NCBI RefSeq assembly: GCF_000612505.1
Contig: NZ_CP004078.1
Location: forward strand, 1 to 12,500
Reading direction: 5' to 3'
DNA length: 12,500 bases
DNA from: Paenibacillus sabinae T27
GTDB lineage: Bacteria; Bacillota; Bacilli; Paenibacillales; Paenibacillaceae
Shown here: positions 1 through 7,894 of the stretch, piece by piece
Layout: each line of letters opens with the position of its first letter
Numbering within the stretch: the stretch's first letter is position 1
Translations under genes and position numbers: made by a program
Notes under the pieces: generated by a model
What the model was told of the DNA's origin: nothing
What the model saw: the letters and a program-made list of their open reading frames with translations, nothing else
The model's database searches: none

Positions 1-87
1 GATAATATTCCCCATCACCTTATTTTCTTCGACATTTCCACTTCATGGCTCTAGCCACATTTGGAAGATTTAAAGGAGTGACAGTGT
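1..87. other. dnaA upstream leader, cut by window edge
   Basis: This is the 3' end of the region upstream of dnaA. It holds the dnaA ribosome binding site (AAAGGAG at 72-78). No perfect DnaA box is visible. CTAGCCACA at 51-59 matches the TTATCCACA consensus at 7 of 9 positions and could be a weak box. In Bacillus the other half of the origin lies upstream of dnaA, so most of that part is probably outside the window. No dnaA promoter can be assigned in the 87 bases shown. Confidence 0.5.
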
Positions 88-1434
88 GTGGAAAGCCATA
101 CTTCCGAACTATGGCAGCAGATTTTATCAATTATTCAGACCAAACTAAGCAAGCCAAGCTATGATACCTGGTTTAAAGCAACCAAAGCGATCTCGTTCAG
201 CCCCCAGTCGCTCGTCATTTCGGCGCCGACAACTTTCGCCGTGGAGTGGCTTGAAAGCAGGTATACGAAGCTGGTCGGAGCTACGGTTTTCGAAGTGACG
301 GGACAACAGGTCGACGTCAAGTTTGTTATAGAAGAGAACAAGCCTGCGGAGCCTGTCGTTCAGATTTCTCCCGGGCCTCCCGCTGTTTCCCGTGAAGAAG
401 CCCAAACGCATATGCTGAATCCCAAGTATACGTTCGATACATTTGTCATCGGCTCGGGTAACCGGTTTGCCCATGCGGCCTCGCTGGCCGTCGCCGAAGC
501 GCCGGCCAAAGCCTATAATCCCTTGTTCTTGTACGGCGGCGTGGGGCTCGGAAAAACACATCTGATGCATGCAATCGGCCATTATATTCTGGAACATAAT
601 CCGAGCAATAAAGTGATTTATATTTCATCCGAGAAATTCACCAACGAGTTCATCAACTCTATTCGGGACAACCGCGGCGAAAGCTTTCGCAACAAATATC
701 GGAATGTCGACATTCTGCTGATCGACGATATTCAATTCCTTGCCGGCAAAGAATCGACGCAGGAGGAATTTTTCCATACATTTAATGCGCTGCATGAGGA
801 ACGCAAGCAGATTATCATCTCAAGCGACCGGCCGCCAAAGGAAATTCCGACTCTTGAGGAACGGCTGCGTTCACGGTTCGAGTGGGGCCTCATCACGGAC
901 ATTCAGCCGCCGGATCTGGAGACCCGGATCGCAATTTTGCGCAAAAAGGCCAAAGCCGAGAACCTTGATATTCCAAACGAAGCGATGATGTATATCGCTA
1001 ATCAGATCGATACGAACATCCGTGAGCTGGAAGGCGCTCTCATCCGGGTCGTGGCCTACTCTTCGCTGACCAACCAGGATGTAACGACGCATCTGGCAGC
1101 CGAAGCGCTGAAGGATATCATTCCGTCCAGCCGGCCGAAGATGATCACCATTCAGGATATCCAGCAAAAGGTCGGTGAATATTACAATTTGCGACTCGAA
1201 GATTTCAAAGCGCGCAAACGGACGAAAGCCGTCGCTTTTCCAAGACAGATTGCTATGTATCTTTCCCGGGAGCTGACCGATTATTCGCTTCCCAAGATCG
1301 GCGAGGCCTTTGGCGGCAGGGACCATACAACCGTTATTCACGCCCACGAAAAAATAAGCCAGTCGATTAAGGTCGATCAGGAGCTGTACAAAGTGGTAAA
1401 CAATATTTCCGAGAAAATAAAAAATCCTTCGTAA
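88..1434 (+). CDS. dnaA: Chromosomal replication initiator protein DnaA
   Basis: DnaA is the AAA+ ATPase that binds DnaA boxes at oriC, melts the duplex and helps load the helicase. The 448-residue length is normal for Bacillales (about 446). Visible parts are an N-terminal domain I (about 1-85), a short linker (about 86-110), the AAA+ core with Walker A GGVGLGKT at 150-157, Walker B LLIDDIQF at 210-217, sensor 1 around SSDRPP at 245-250, the arginine-finger segment RLRSRF at 259-264 and sensor 2 [10 protein letters not shown] at 311-320. The C-terminal DNA-binding domain carries the DnaA signature [15 protein letters not shown] at 409-423. The start is a GTG at 88, supported by AAAGGAG at 72-78 with a 9-base gap. 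A weak DnaA-box-like sequence (TGTGGAAAG, 87-95, 7 of 9) overlaps the start codon and could allow autoregulation, which is inference only. The next gene, dnaN, lies 231 bases downstream across the origin. Confidence 0.99.
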   Translation: MESHTSELWQQILSIIQTKLSKPSYDTWFKATKAISFSPQSLVISAPTTFAVEWLESRYTKLVGATVFEVTGQQVDVKFVIEENKPAEPVVQISPGPPAVSREEAQTHMLNPKYTFDTFVIGSGNRFAHAASLAVAEAPAKAYNPLFLYGGVGLGKTHLMHAIGHYILEHNPSNKVIYISSEKFTNEFINSIRDNRGESFRNKYRNVDILLIDDIQFLAGKESTQEEFFHTFNALHEERKQIIISSDRPPKEIPTLEERLRSRFEWGLITDIQPPDLETRIAILRKKAKAENLDIPNEAMMYIANQIDTNIRELEGALIRVVAYSSLTNQDVTTHLAAEALKDIIPSSRPKMITIQDIQQKVGEYYNLRLEDFKARKRTKAVAFPRQIAMYLSRELTDYSLPKIGEAFGGRDHTTVIHAHEKISQSIKVDQELYKVVNNISEKIKNPS

Positions 1435-1442
1435 CGGAAGGA
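1414..1442 (-). terminator. Candidate antisense terminator at dnaA 3' end
   Basis: Read on the minus strand, TCCTTC and GAAGGA (plus-strand 1437-1442 and 1425-1430) form a 6-bp stem with a 6-base loop. It is followed directly by a T6-A-T4 tract (plus-strand 1424 down to 1414). That is the shape of a Rho-independent terminator for transcripts running leftward out of the origin into dnaA. The dnaA stop codon lies in the loop. The A-rich codons of the DnaA C-terminus could produce the T tract by chance, and the stem is short. Confidence 0.4.
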
Positions 1443-1448
1443 ATAAAC

Positions 1449-1489
1449 AAGCCTATACACAATCTATTCACATGTGCGTAGGCTTAATT
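1449..1489 (+). terminator. Hairpin after dnaA with DnaA-box-like arms
   Basis: AAGCCTATACACA (1449-1461) and TGTGCGTAGGCTT (1473-1485) can pair over 13 positions with one mismatch and one G-T wobble, around an 11-base loop. AATTTT follows, so the element could end dnaA transcripts. The left arm contains CTATACACA (1453-1461) and the loop contains CTATTCACA (1464-1472). These match the DnaA consensus TTATMCACA at 8 of 9 and 7 of 9 positions, so the element may double as a DnaA-binding site. Confidence 0.5.
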
Positions 1490-1565
1490 TTATGCAGTCC
1501 AGACCGCTTATCCACATATCCAGCGCCCCTACTACTAATACTATTTAAAATCTATAATATATCTT
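1453..1565. other. oriC: oriC unwinding region: DnaA boxes, DnaA-trios, AT-rich DUE
   Basis: The order of elements matches the basal unwinding system known from Bacillus subtilis. Two degenerate boxes (1453-1461 and 1464-1472) precede a perfect DnaA box TTATCCACA at 1508-1516. A GC-rich patch follows (CAGCGCCCC, 1521-1529), then CTA CTA CTA ATA CTA at 1529-1543. On the complementary strand these triplets read as 3'-GAT repeats, the DnaA-trio pattern on which DnaA assembles on single strands. AT-rich DNA continues to about 1565 (TTTAAAATCTATAATATATC). The known Bacillus origin has the same place between dnaA and dnaN. The upstream part of a bipartite origin would lie mostly outside the window. 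The identification is strong by pattern and position; function is inferred. Confidence 0.85.
1508..1516 (+). promoter_or_regulatory. Perfect DnaA box next to the DnaA-trios
   Basis: The sequence is TTATCCACA, an exact match to the consensus. It lies 12 bases before the GC-rich/DnaA-trio segment. In Bacillus the box nearest the trios loads DnaA onto the single strand, so this one is the likely anchor box. Confidence 0.85.
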
Positions 1566-1599
1566 CATCAGACAAAGCGGCTGCGCCGTCTTTTGAAGA
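1562..1599 (+). other. Two-part hairpin in the dnaA-dnaN spacer
   Basis: TCTTCA (1562-1567) pairs with TGAAGA (1594-1599). Inside it AAAGCGGC (1574-1581) pairs with GCCG-T-CTTT (1585-1593) around a TGC loop, leaving a 6-base bulge on the left and one unpaired T on the right. No T-run follows, so it is not a typical terminator. It sits between the AT-rich unwinding segment and the dnaN ribosome binding site and could be an RNA structure in a dnaN leader or a cruciform at the origin edge. Function is unknown. Confidence 0.4.
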
Positions 1600-1665
1600 A
1601 CCGGTATAAAGCTTCTGAAACCTCTTATTTATCAGACTGCCCACTATTCAGCTAGGAGTGAAATT

Positions 1666-2808
1666 ATGAAAATCAGCATTCTTAAAAATGAACTCAACGA
1701 ATCCATCCAGCACGTATCCAAGGCGATATCCAGCCGAACGACGATCCCCATTCTTACCGGCATCAAGCTGGAGGTCAGTTACCAGGGCGTTACGCTAACC
1801 GCCAGCGATACCGATATTTCCATTCAATCGTTTATTCCGGCGGAAAATGACAGCGAGCAGATCGTGAAGGTGGAGCAGCCGGGAAGCGTCGTGCTTCCGG
1901 CCAAATTTTTCGTTGAAATCATCAAGAAGCTGCCTTCCAAGGAAATTCATATGGAGGTCAAGGATGGCTTTCAGACCTACATTTCTTCCGGAGCGACGGA
2001 AATCCAGATGGTGGGCCTTGATCCGGAGGAATTTCCTGTCCTGCCGAATATTGAAGGAAATGAAACGATCTCTATACCCGGAGATTTGCTGAAAAATATG
2101 ATCAAGCAAACGGCTTTTTCCATCTCCACCCAGGAGACAACGCCGATTTTAACAGGTATACTATGGAATCTGTCGGACGGTGAGTTCAAATTTACCGCAA
2201 CGGACCGTCACCGGCTGGCAACAAGAGCGGCCCGGCTGGAAGGAACGGAGGAAGTCCGTTTCGCAAATGTCGTCATCGCCGGCAAAACGCTGAATGAGCT
2301 GAGCAAAATCATTCCCGACCAGAACATGCTCGTAGATATCGTCGTGGCCGATAATCAGGTGCTTTTTAAATTGGACCGGGTTCTCTTCTATACCCGCATT
2401 CTTGACGGCGTCTATCCAGATACTTCTAGAATTATTCCGAGTGTCTACAAAACAGAACTGACTCTCGAAACAAAAAAATTAAGCGAATCGATCGACCGGG
2501 CTTATTTGCTGTCCCGCGAAGAGAAGACGAATATCGTCCGCCTGCAGACGCTGGAGAACGGAGGAATCGAAATCTCCTCGAGTTCATCGGAGCTTGGGAA
2601 AGTGCGGGAAGAGCTTGACGTCCTTGATTTTAAAGGCGAACCGCTGAAAATATCGTTTAACTCCAAATATATGCTGGATGTGCTGAAAATAGTCGACAGC
2701 GAACAGCTGACGATCGCTTTTACCGGGATGATGAGCCCGATTATTTTAAAGCCGCTGGATGAAAGCAAGGCGCTGTACGTTATTTTGCCTTATCGTACGA
2801 CCAACTAA
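1666..2808 (+). CDS. dnaN: DNA polymerase III beta sliding clamp
   Basis: DnaN is the ring-shaped processivity clamp that holds DNA polymerase III and other clamp-binding partners on DNA at the replication fork. The 380-residue length fits the family (about 370-380), made of three repeated clamp domains (about 1-125, 126-250 and 251-380). Recognisable segments are the N-terminal KISILKNELNESIQHVSKAI, FTATDRHRLATR in the middle domain, and the C-terminal ILPYRTTN, which corresponds to the usual closing strand LILPVR. The ATG at 1666 has TAGGAG at 1653-1658 as ribosome binding site. It follows the origin and is probably co-transcribed with yaaA 46 bases downstream. I could not place a convincing separate promoter in the spacer: the TATAAT at 1553-1558 lies in the AT-rich unwinding stretch and has no matching -35 box. 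Confidence 0.98.
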   Translation: MKISILKNELNESIQHVSKAISSRTTIPILTGIKLEVSYQGVTLTASDTDISIQSFIPAENDSEQIVKVEQPGSVVLPAKFFVEIIKKLPSKEIHMEVKDGFQTYISSGATEIQMVGLDPEEFPVLPNIEGNETISIPGDLLKNMIKQTAFSISTQETTPILTGILWNLSDGEFKFTATDRHRLATRAARLEGTEEVRFANVVIAGKTLNELSKIIPDQNMLVDIVVADNQVLFKLDRVLFYTRILDGVYPDTSRIIPSVYKTELTLETKKLSESIDRAYLLSREEKTNIVRLQTLENGGIEISSSSSELGKVREELDVLDFKGEPLKISFNSKYMLDVLKIVDSEQLTIAFTGMMSPIILKPLDESKALYVILPYRTTN

Positions 2809-2824
2809 CGCCGGATTTCCCTTT

Positions 2825-2833
2825 TGTGGATAA
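2825..2833 (-). promoter_or_regulatory. Perfect DnaA box upstream of yaaA
   Basis: TGTGGATAA on the plus strand is TTATCCACA on the minus strand, an exact consensus match. It lies in the 46-base dnaN-yaaA spacer, 21 bases before the yaaA start. Confidence 0.7.
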
Positions 2834-2854
2834 GTGGCAGAGAGGAAAGAAATC

Positions 2855-3076
2855 ATGAAGAAAATAGTTATCCACAGTGGATATATCAAGCTGGATCAAT
2901 TTTTAAAGCTGTCGGACTGTGTATCCACAGGCGGGATGGCGAAGGCTCTGCTTCAGGAGGGGCATGTGCTCGTGAATGGGGAAAAAGAGGATCGCAGGGG
3001 AAGAAAGCTGTATCCGGGTGACAAAGTCGAAGTGAAGGACGAAGGACTGTTCGAGGTAGCCGGCGGAGAAGAGTAA
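2855..3076 (+). CDS. yaaA: S4-domain RNA-binding protein YaaA
   Basis: This is a 73-residue protein made of little more than one S4 RNA-binding fold, the small YaaA-type protein always found between dnaN and recF in Bacillales. Key segments are LDQFLKLSDCVSTGGMAKAL and GHVLVNGEKEDRRGRKLYPG, where the basic RRGRK stretch fits RNA contact. The S4 domain of this family is thought to bind structured RNA, possibly rRNA; the exact role here is not shown by the sequence. The start is taken as ATG 2855 because AGAGGA at 2841-2846 sits 8 bases before it. A GTG at 2834 would add seven residues but has no ribosome binding site. A perfect and a near-perfect DnaA box lie inside its first 75 bases, which is odd for a coding start. 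Confidence 0.93.
   Translation: MKKIVIHSGYIKLDQFLKLSDCVSTGGMAKALLQEGHVLVNGEKEDRRGRKLYPGDKVEVKDEGLFEVAGGEE
2868..2876 (+). promoter_or_regulatory. Perfect DnaA box inside the yaaA start
   Basis: TTATCCACA, an exact consensus match, lies within codons 5-8 of yaaA and faces the opposite way to the box at 2825-2833, 34 bases away. A third site, GTATCCACA at 2921-2929, matches at 8 of 9 positions and follows 44 bases on. Confidence 0.6.
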
Positions 3077-3243
3077 GCATCTTTTACTTGTAAATCAAAG
3101 CTCCATTGTCAGGAGCTATCTTGAAATATAAGCTGGAATAAGAGCATAGCGATGGTTTATGGCTTGTATTTCGATCGAGAAGCGGGCGCTTTCCCATGCA
3201 TGGGAATTGGGCTGCCGTTTTTCTGCTTGGGAGGAACGCTTTC
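3077..3243. other. yaaA-recF spacer with palindrome
   Basis: This 167-base gap has no gene. It holds a small hairpin (AGCTCC 3099-3104 with GGAGCT 3112-3117, 7-base loop) without a T-run, so it is a poor terminator. A weak promoter-like pair, TTGTCA at 3106-3111 and TATAAG at 3127-3132, has only a 15-base spacer. A perfect 16-bp palindrome TTCCCATGCATGGGAA lies at 3191-3206. The recF ribosome binding site GGGAGG is at 3229-3234. Confidence 0.5.
3191..3206. repeat. Perfect 16-bp palindrome upstream of recF
   Basis: TTCCCATGCATGGGAA equals its own reverse complement, with no spacer. It lies 38 bases before the recF start codon. It could be a site for a dimeric DNA-binding protein, or chance. 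I do not recognise it as a known operator. Confidence 0.6.
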
Positions 3244-4362
3244 GTGTTTGTAAACAGTATCACCCTGCGGCATTACCGGAACTACGGATCGCTGCTGCTT
3301 GAAGGCCTCGGAGATGTGAATCTGATCCTTGGGCAAAATGCCCAGGGCAAGACGAATCTCGTCGAGGCCCTTTACTGCCTGGCGATGACGAGGAGCCACC
3401 GGACCTCAAAGGACCGCGAGCTGATCTCTTTCGACGCTCCGGATGGCGCGGCTTATATCGAGGCGGAGATTCAGCGCAAATATGGGAACTTAAAGCTTGA
3501 GCTCACGCTGTCCCCGCAGGGGAAGAAAGCCAAGATTAACGGTCTGGAGCAGCGGCGCCTGAGTGAATTTGTCGGTTCGCTGAATGTCGTCATGTTTGCG
3601 CCCGAGGATCTGGAGATCGTCAAGGGGACGCCTGGTGTCCGGCGACGTTTTTTGGATATGGAAATCGGCCAGGTTCAGCCAAGTTATCTGTTCCATCTGC
3701 AGCAGTATCAGAAGGTGCTCCTCCAAAGAGGCAATCTGCTCAAGCAGCTGTGGGCAAAAAACGGGGCCGGCGGGGATATGCTGGAAATATGGGACGCCCA
3801 GCTTGCGGAGCATGGTGTTAAAATCGTCAAAAAAAGGAAACAATTCATAAAGAAGCTGCAAGGGTGGGCCGAAGAGATTCACAAAGGGATTACCAACGGC
3901 GGCGAAGAGCTGAAACTATCCTATGTTCCTTCTTTCGGAGAGCGCGAAGAGGAAGATGAAGCTGTCTTATTAGACAAATTTATGTTAAAGTTATCACAAA
4001 CACGTGAACAGGAAATCCGGCGAGGCATGACGCTGACAGGTCCCCATCGGGACGATCTGTCCTTTTTTATCAACGGCAGAGAGGCTTCGGTTTATGGTTC
4101 CCAGGGGCAGCAGCGCACGACCGCTCTTTCGCTCAAGCTCGCCGAAATTGAACTTATCCATGAGGAGATCGGGGAATATCCCGTCCTGCTGCTTGACGAT
4201 GTTCTGTCCGAGCTTGATCCGTACCGTCAAACGCAGCTAATTGAAACGTTTCAGAGCAAAGTACAGACCTTCATAACGGCTACCGGAATCGAAAGCCTGA
4301 ATGCCGATAAATTAAAAGGCGCAATCCAGTATCGCGTCCATAGCGGAATCATAGAGTCTTAA
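3244..4362 (+). CDS. recF: DNA replication and repair protein RecF
   Basis: RecF is an SMC/ABC-like ATPase that acts with RecO and RecR to help load RecA at single-strand gaps and stalled forks. The 372 residues fit the family (about 370 in Bacillus). Visible are Walker A GQNAQGKT at 30-37, the conserved MFAPEDLEIVKGTPGVRRRF segment, the ABC-type signature SQGQQRTTALSLKLAE from 286, and Walker B VLLLDDVLSELD at 314-325, where D318 and D319 are the metal-binding and catalytic region. The start is a GTG at 3244 because GGGAGG at 3229-3234 lies 9 bases before it and the protein then begins MFVNSITLRHYRNY like its homologues. An in-frame ATG at 3196 would add 16 residues that do not belong to the family. 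The gene is followed by remB after 14 bases, so the two are likely co-transcribed. Confidence 0.97.
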   Translation: MFVNSITLRHYRNYGSLLLEGLGDVNLILGQNAQGKTNLVEALYCLAMTRSHRTSKDRELISFDAPDGAAYIEAEIQRKYGNLKLELTLSPQGKKAKINGLEQRRLSEFVGSLNVVMFAPEDLEIVKGTPGVRRRFLDMEIGQVQPSYLFHLQQYQKVLLQRGNLLKQLWAKNGAGGDMLEIWDAQLAEHGVKIVKKRKQFIKKLQGWAEEIHKGITNGGEELKLSYVPSFGEREEEDEAVLLDKFMLKLSQTREQEIRRGMTLTGPHRDDLSFFINGREASVYGSQGQQRTTALSLKLAEIELIHEEIGEYPVLLLDDVLSELDPYRQTQLIETFQSKVQTFITATGIESLNADKLKGAIQYRVHSGIIES

Positions 4363-4376
4363 ACGGGAGGAAGACC

Positions 4377-6583
<2,207 letters not shown>

Positions 6584-6668
6584 TTCGGCTGCAGGTCAGC
6601 CTGATGAGTTCGATTCATACGGAAAAGGGATCTTGCGGGAGTACAGAACCCGTAGTATCCATCTTCAG

Positions 6669-6713
6669 CAGCCTCCGGCTGCCGCCAAGCAAGGCGGTCC
6701 GGGGGCTGTTTTT
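6669..6713 (+). terminator. Rho-independent terminator of the gyrB operon
   Basis: CAGCCTCCGG (6669-6678) pairs with CCGGGGGCTG (6699-6708) with one G-T wobble. Inside, GCCGCC (6681-6686) pairs with GGCGGT (6693-6698), one wobble, around AAGCAA, leaving a 2-base bulge. TTTTT follows at 6709-6713. It is GC-rich and strong. It ends the plus-strand transcript 29 bases before the 3' end of the convergent ATP-grasp gene. No T tract is seen for the minus strand. Confidence 0.92.
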
Positions 6714-6741
6714 ACGTCAAGGAGGAAGAAGGAGCAGGGGG

Positions 6742-7605
6742 CTAACGGCCGCGTGTATGGGTCTTGCTACGCGAGGATAAGCTCGAGCTGCCAAAACCCG
6801 CACGTCCGTAGGAGGCGGCATACCGGCTGATTTTACGGTAAATGGATTTGTCGTCAAACAGCTTAAACGCTACAAGGGAAGGCATTGTATTGACCTCAAG
6901 AATCCACAAATCATGATGATCATCCATGGCGACATCCAGACCGATTTCCTTCATATCCGGGAAAGCCTTCACCAGTTGGCGCCCGATGCGTACGCCAAGA
7001 TGCTTCAGTCGATGGATCATGGACGAGCGATCGGCCGTGATCATATGCTCGGCAAGCAGCTCCTCAACGGGCAGGAGGCTTCCGCCGTTATGATAGTTGG
7101 TCACAATTTTTTGCGGCGCCGCCACTCTGCCCAAAAGTCCCGTTGTTTCCCATCGGCCCTCCGGGTTTTTTTGGACAAGCACACGCAAATCGAATGACAG
7201 ATTCTTATAACGCAGAAGGTTGATTCCTTGTTGAATCAAATAGGGACGCTTCTTTATTCGTCCGCTGATGGCCTGATGCAGCTCTTCCATCGATTGAAAG
7301 GCAAGCGCTTTGGTACCGTAACGGAGGATATACATTATGCTTGGCTCGGCGTTTTCCTCTTCGTGTGCTTCCGGATTTTCCGCGCCGCTGGGTGTCAGGA
7401 TCAGATTCCGCCGCTCCGCTCGCATGACCCCGCATCCGTAGGTTCCGCGATCCGGCTTGATATAGACGGTTTCATACAGGACGAGCATCTCATTAAGCAC
7501 CGAATAATCATATTTACGGGTATCGGGAATATAAGGCGCCAAGGAGCGGTTCTGCAGGATGACTTCGGTCTTGGCCCATTTGCTGGAAACCCGCTGAATT
7601 CTCAT
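6742..7605 (-). CDS. YheC/YheD-family ATP-grasp protein
   Basis: This 287-residue protein belongs to the YheC/YheD-type ATP-grasp proteins, which in Bacillus are linked to the spore coat. ATP-grasp enzymes join a carboxylate to an amine or thiol using ATP; the substrate of this one is unknown. Visible features are ETVYIKPDRGTYGCGV at 45-60 (lysine 50 in the nucleotide site, then a glycine-rich loop), LIQQGINLLRYKNLSFDLRV at 123-142, and the metal-binding end ILEVNTMPSLVAFKLF at 235-250 (E237 and N239). The start is ATG at 7605, chosen because GGGAGGA lies just upstream on the minus strand (plus 7611-7617). An upstream start would add 17 residues without a binding site. The gene is head-on to the replication fork and separates gyrB from gyrA, which are usually adjacent in Bacillus. 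I see no confident promoter; sporulation control is possible but unproven. Confidence 0.88.
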   Translation of the reverse strand: MRIQRVSSKWAKTEVILQNRSLAPYIPDTRKYDYSVLNEMLVLYETVYIKPDRGTYGCGVMRAERRNLILTPSGAENPEAHEEENAEPSIMYILRYGTKALAFQSMEELHQAISGRIKKRPYLIQQGINLLRYKNLSFDLRVLVQKNPEGRWETTGLLGRVAAPQKIVTNYHNGGSLLPVEELLAEHMITADRSSMIHRLKHLGVRIGRQLVKAFPDMKEIGLDVAMDDHHDLWILEVNTMPSLVAFKLFDDKSIYRKISRYAASYGRAGFGSSSLSSRSKTHTRGR

Positions 7606-7636
7606 GTTACTCCTCCCTTTATACGGCTGAAATATA

Positions 7637-7665
7637 AGGACAAGTGTTCTAAACAATGGTATAAT
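7637..7665 (+). promoter_or_regulatory. Candidate distal promoter toward gyrA
   Basis: A perfect -10 TATAAT (7660-7665) stands 17 bases after AGGACA (7637-7642, 4 of 6 to TTGACA). It would start transcription about 220 bases upstream of gyrA and give a long leader. The -35 is weak. Confidence 0.35.
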
Positions 7666-7824
7666 CTAAGGATATGGGATGATATCTTTATGCCGATGTT
7701 ATGGAGCGTTTAGGCACGGTCTGTTCCATACAGTCTATGAGCCGTGAGTCTATGCGGACAGGGCTAATACCCGGGAACCGGGCAGAAAAACATTGATATA
7801 AAAGCTAATAGCTAGTACGTTTAA

Positions 7825-7853
7825 TTGTGCTGTTTTTGTGAAAGGAATATAAT
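7825..7853 (+). promoter_or_regulatory. Candidate gyrA promoter
   Basis: TTGTGC (7825-7830) and a perfect TATAAT (7848-7853) are 17 bases apart. The expected start is near 7860, about 35 bases before the gyrA ATG. The -35 matches only 3 of 6 positions, though the TTG core is present. A separate gyrA promoter is required because the gyrB transcript is terminated upstream. Confidence 0.5.
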
Positions 7854-7894
7854 AAAGGGTAGCGGTTTTTTAACTGAAGGAGGTCCAGCAACTC

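Larger units (their letters stand above)
7606..7894. other. Divergent spacer between the ATP-grasp gene and gyrA
   Basis: This 289-base region carries no gene. Besides the two plus-strand promoter candidates listed separately, it holds a direct repeat AGTCTATG (7732-7739 and 7747-7754), a small nested inverted repeat (CACGG 7715-7719 with CCGTG 7742-7746, enclosing CTGT 7721-7724 with ACAG 7730-7733), and a short hairpin CCCGG-GAA-CCGGG (7770-7782). These fall in a possible gyrA leader. The ATP-grasp gene's ribosome binding site is at 7611-7617 on the minus strand; no clear minus-strand promoter was found. Confidence 0.5.

Noticed and set aside
145..597. Open frame of 150 codons on the minus strand inside dnaA
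   Set aside because: It lies wholly over the well-supported dnaA frame, has no recognisable domain and mirrors dnaA codon structure.
3099..3117. Hairpin AGCTCC/GGAGCT as a terminator of yaaA
   Set aside because: The stem is only 6 bp and no T-run follows, so termination is unlikely.
3196..3243. Upstream ATG that would lengthen RecF by 16 residues
   Set aside because: It has no ribosome binding site and sits in the middle of the palindrome, and the added residues are not part of the RecF family; GTG 3244 has GGGAGG at good spacing.
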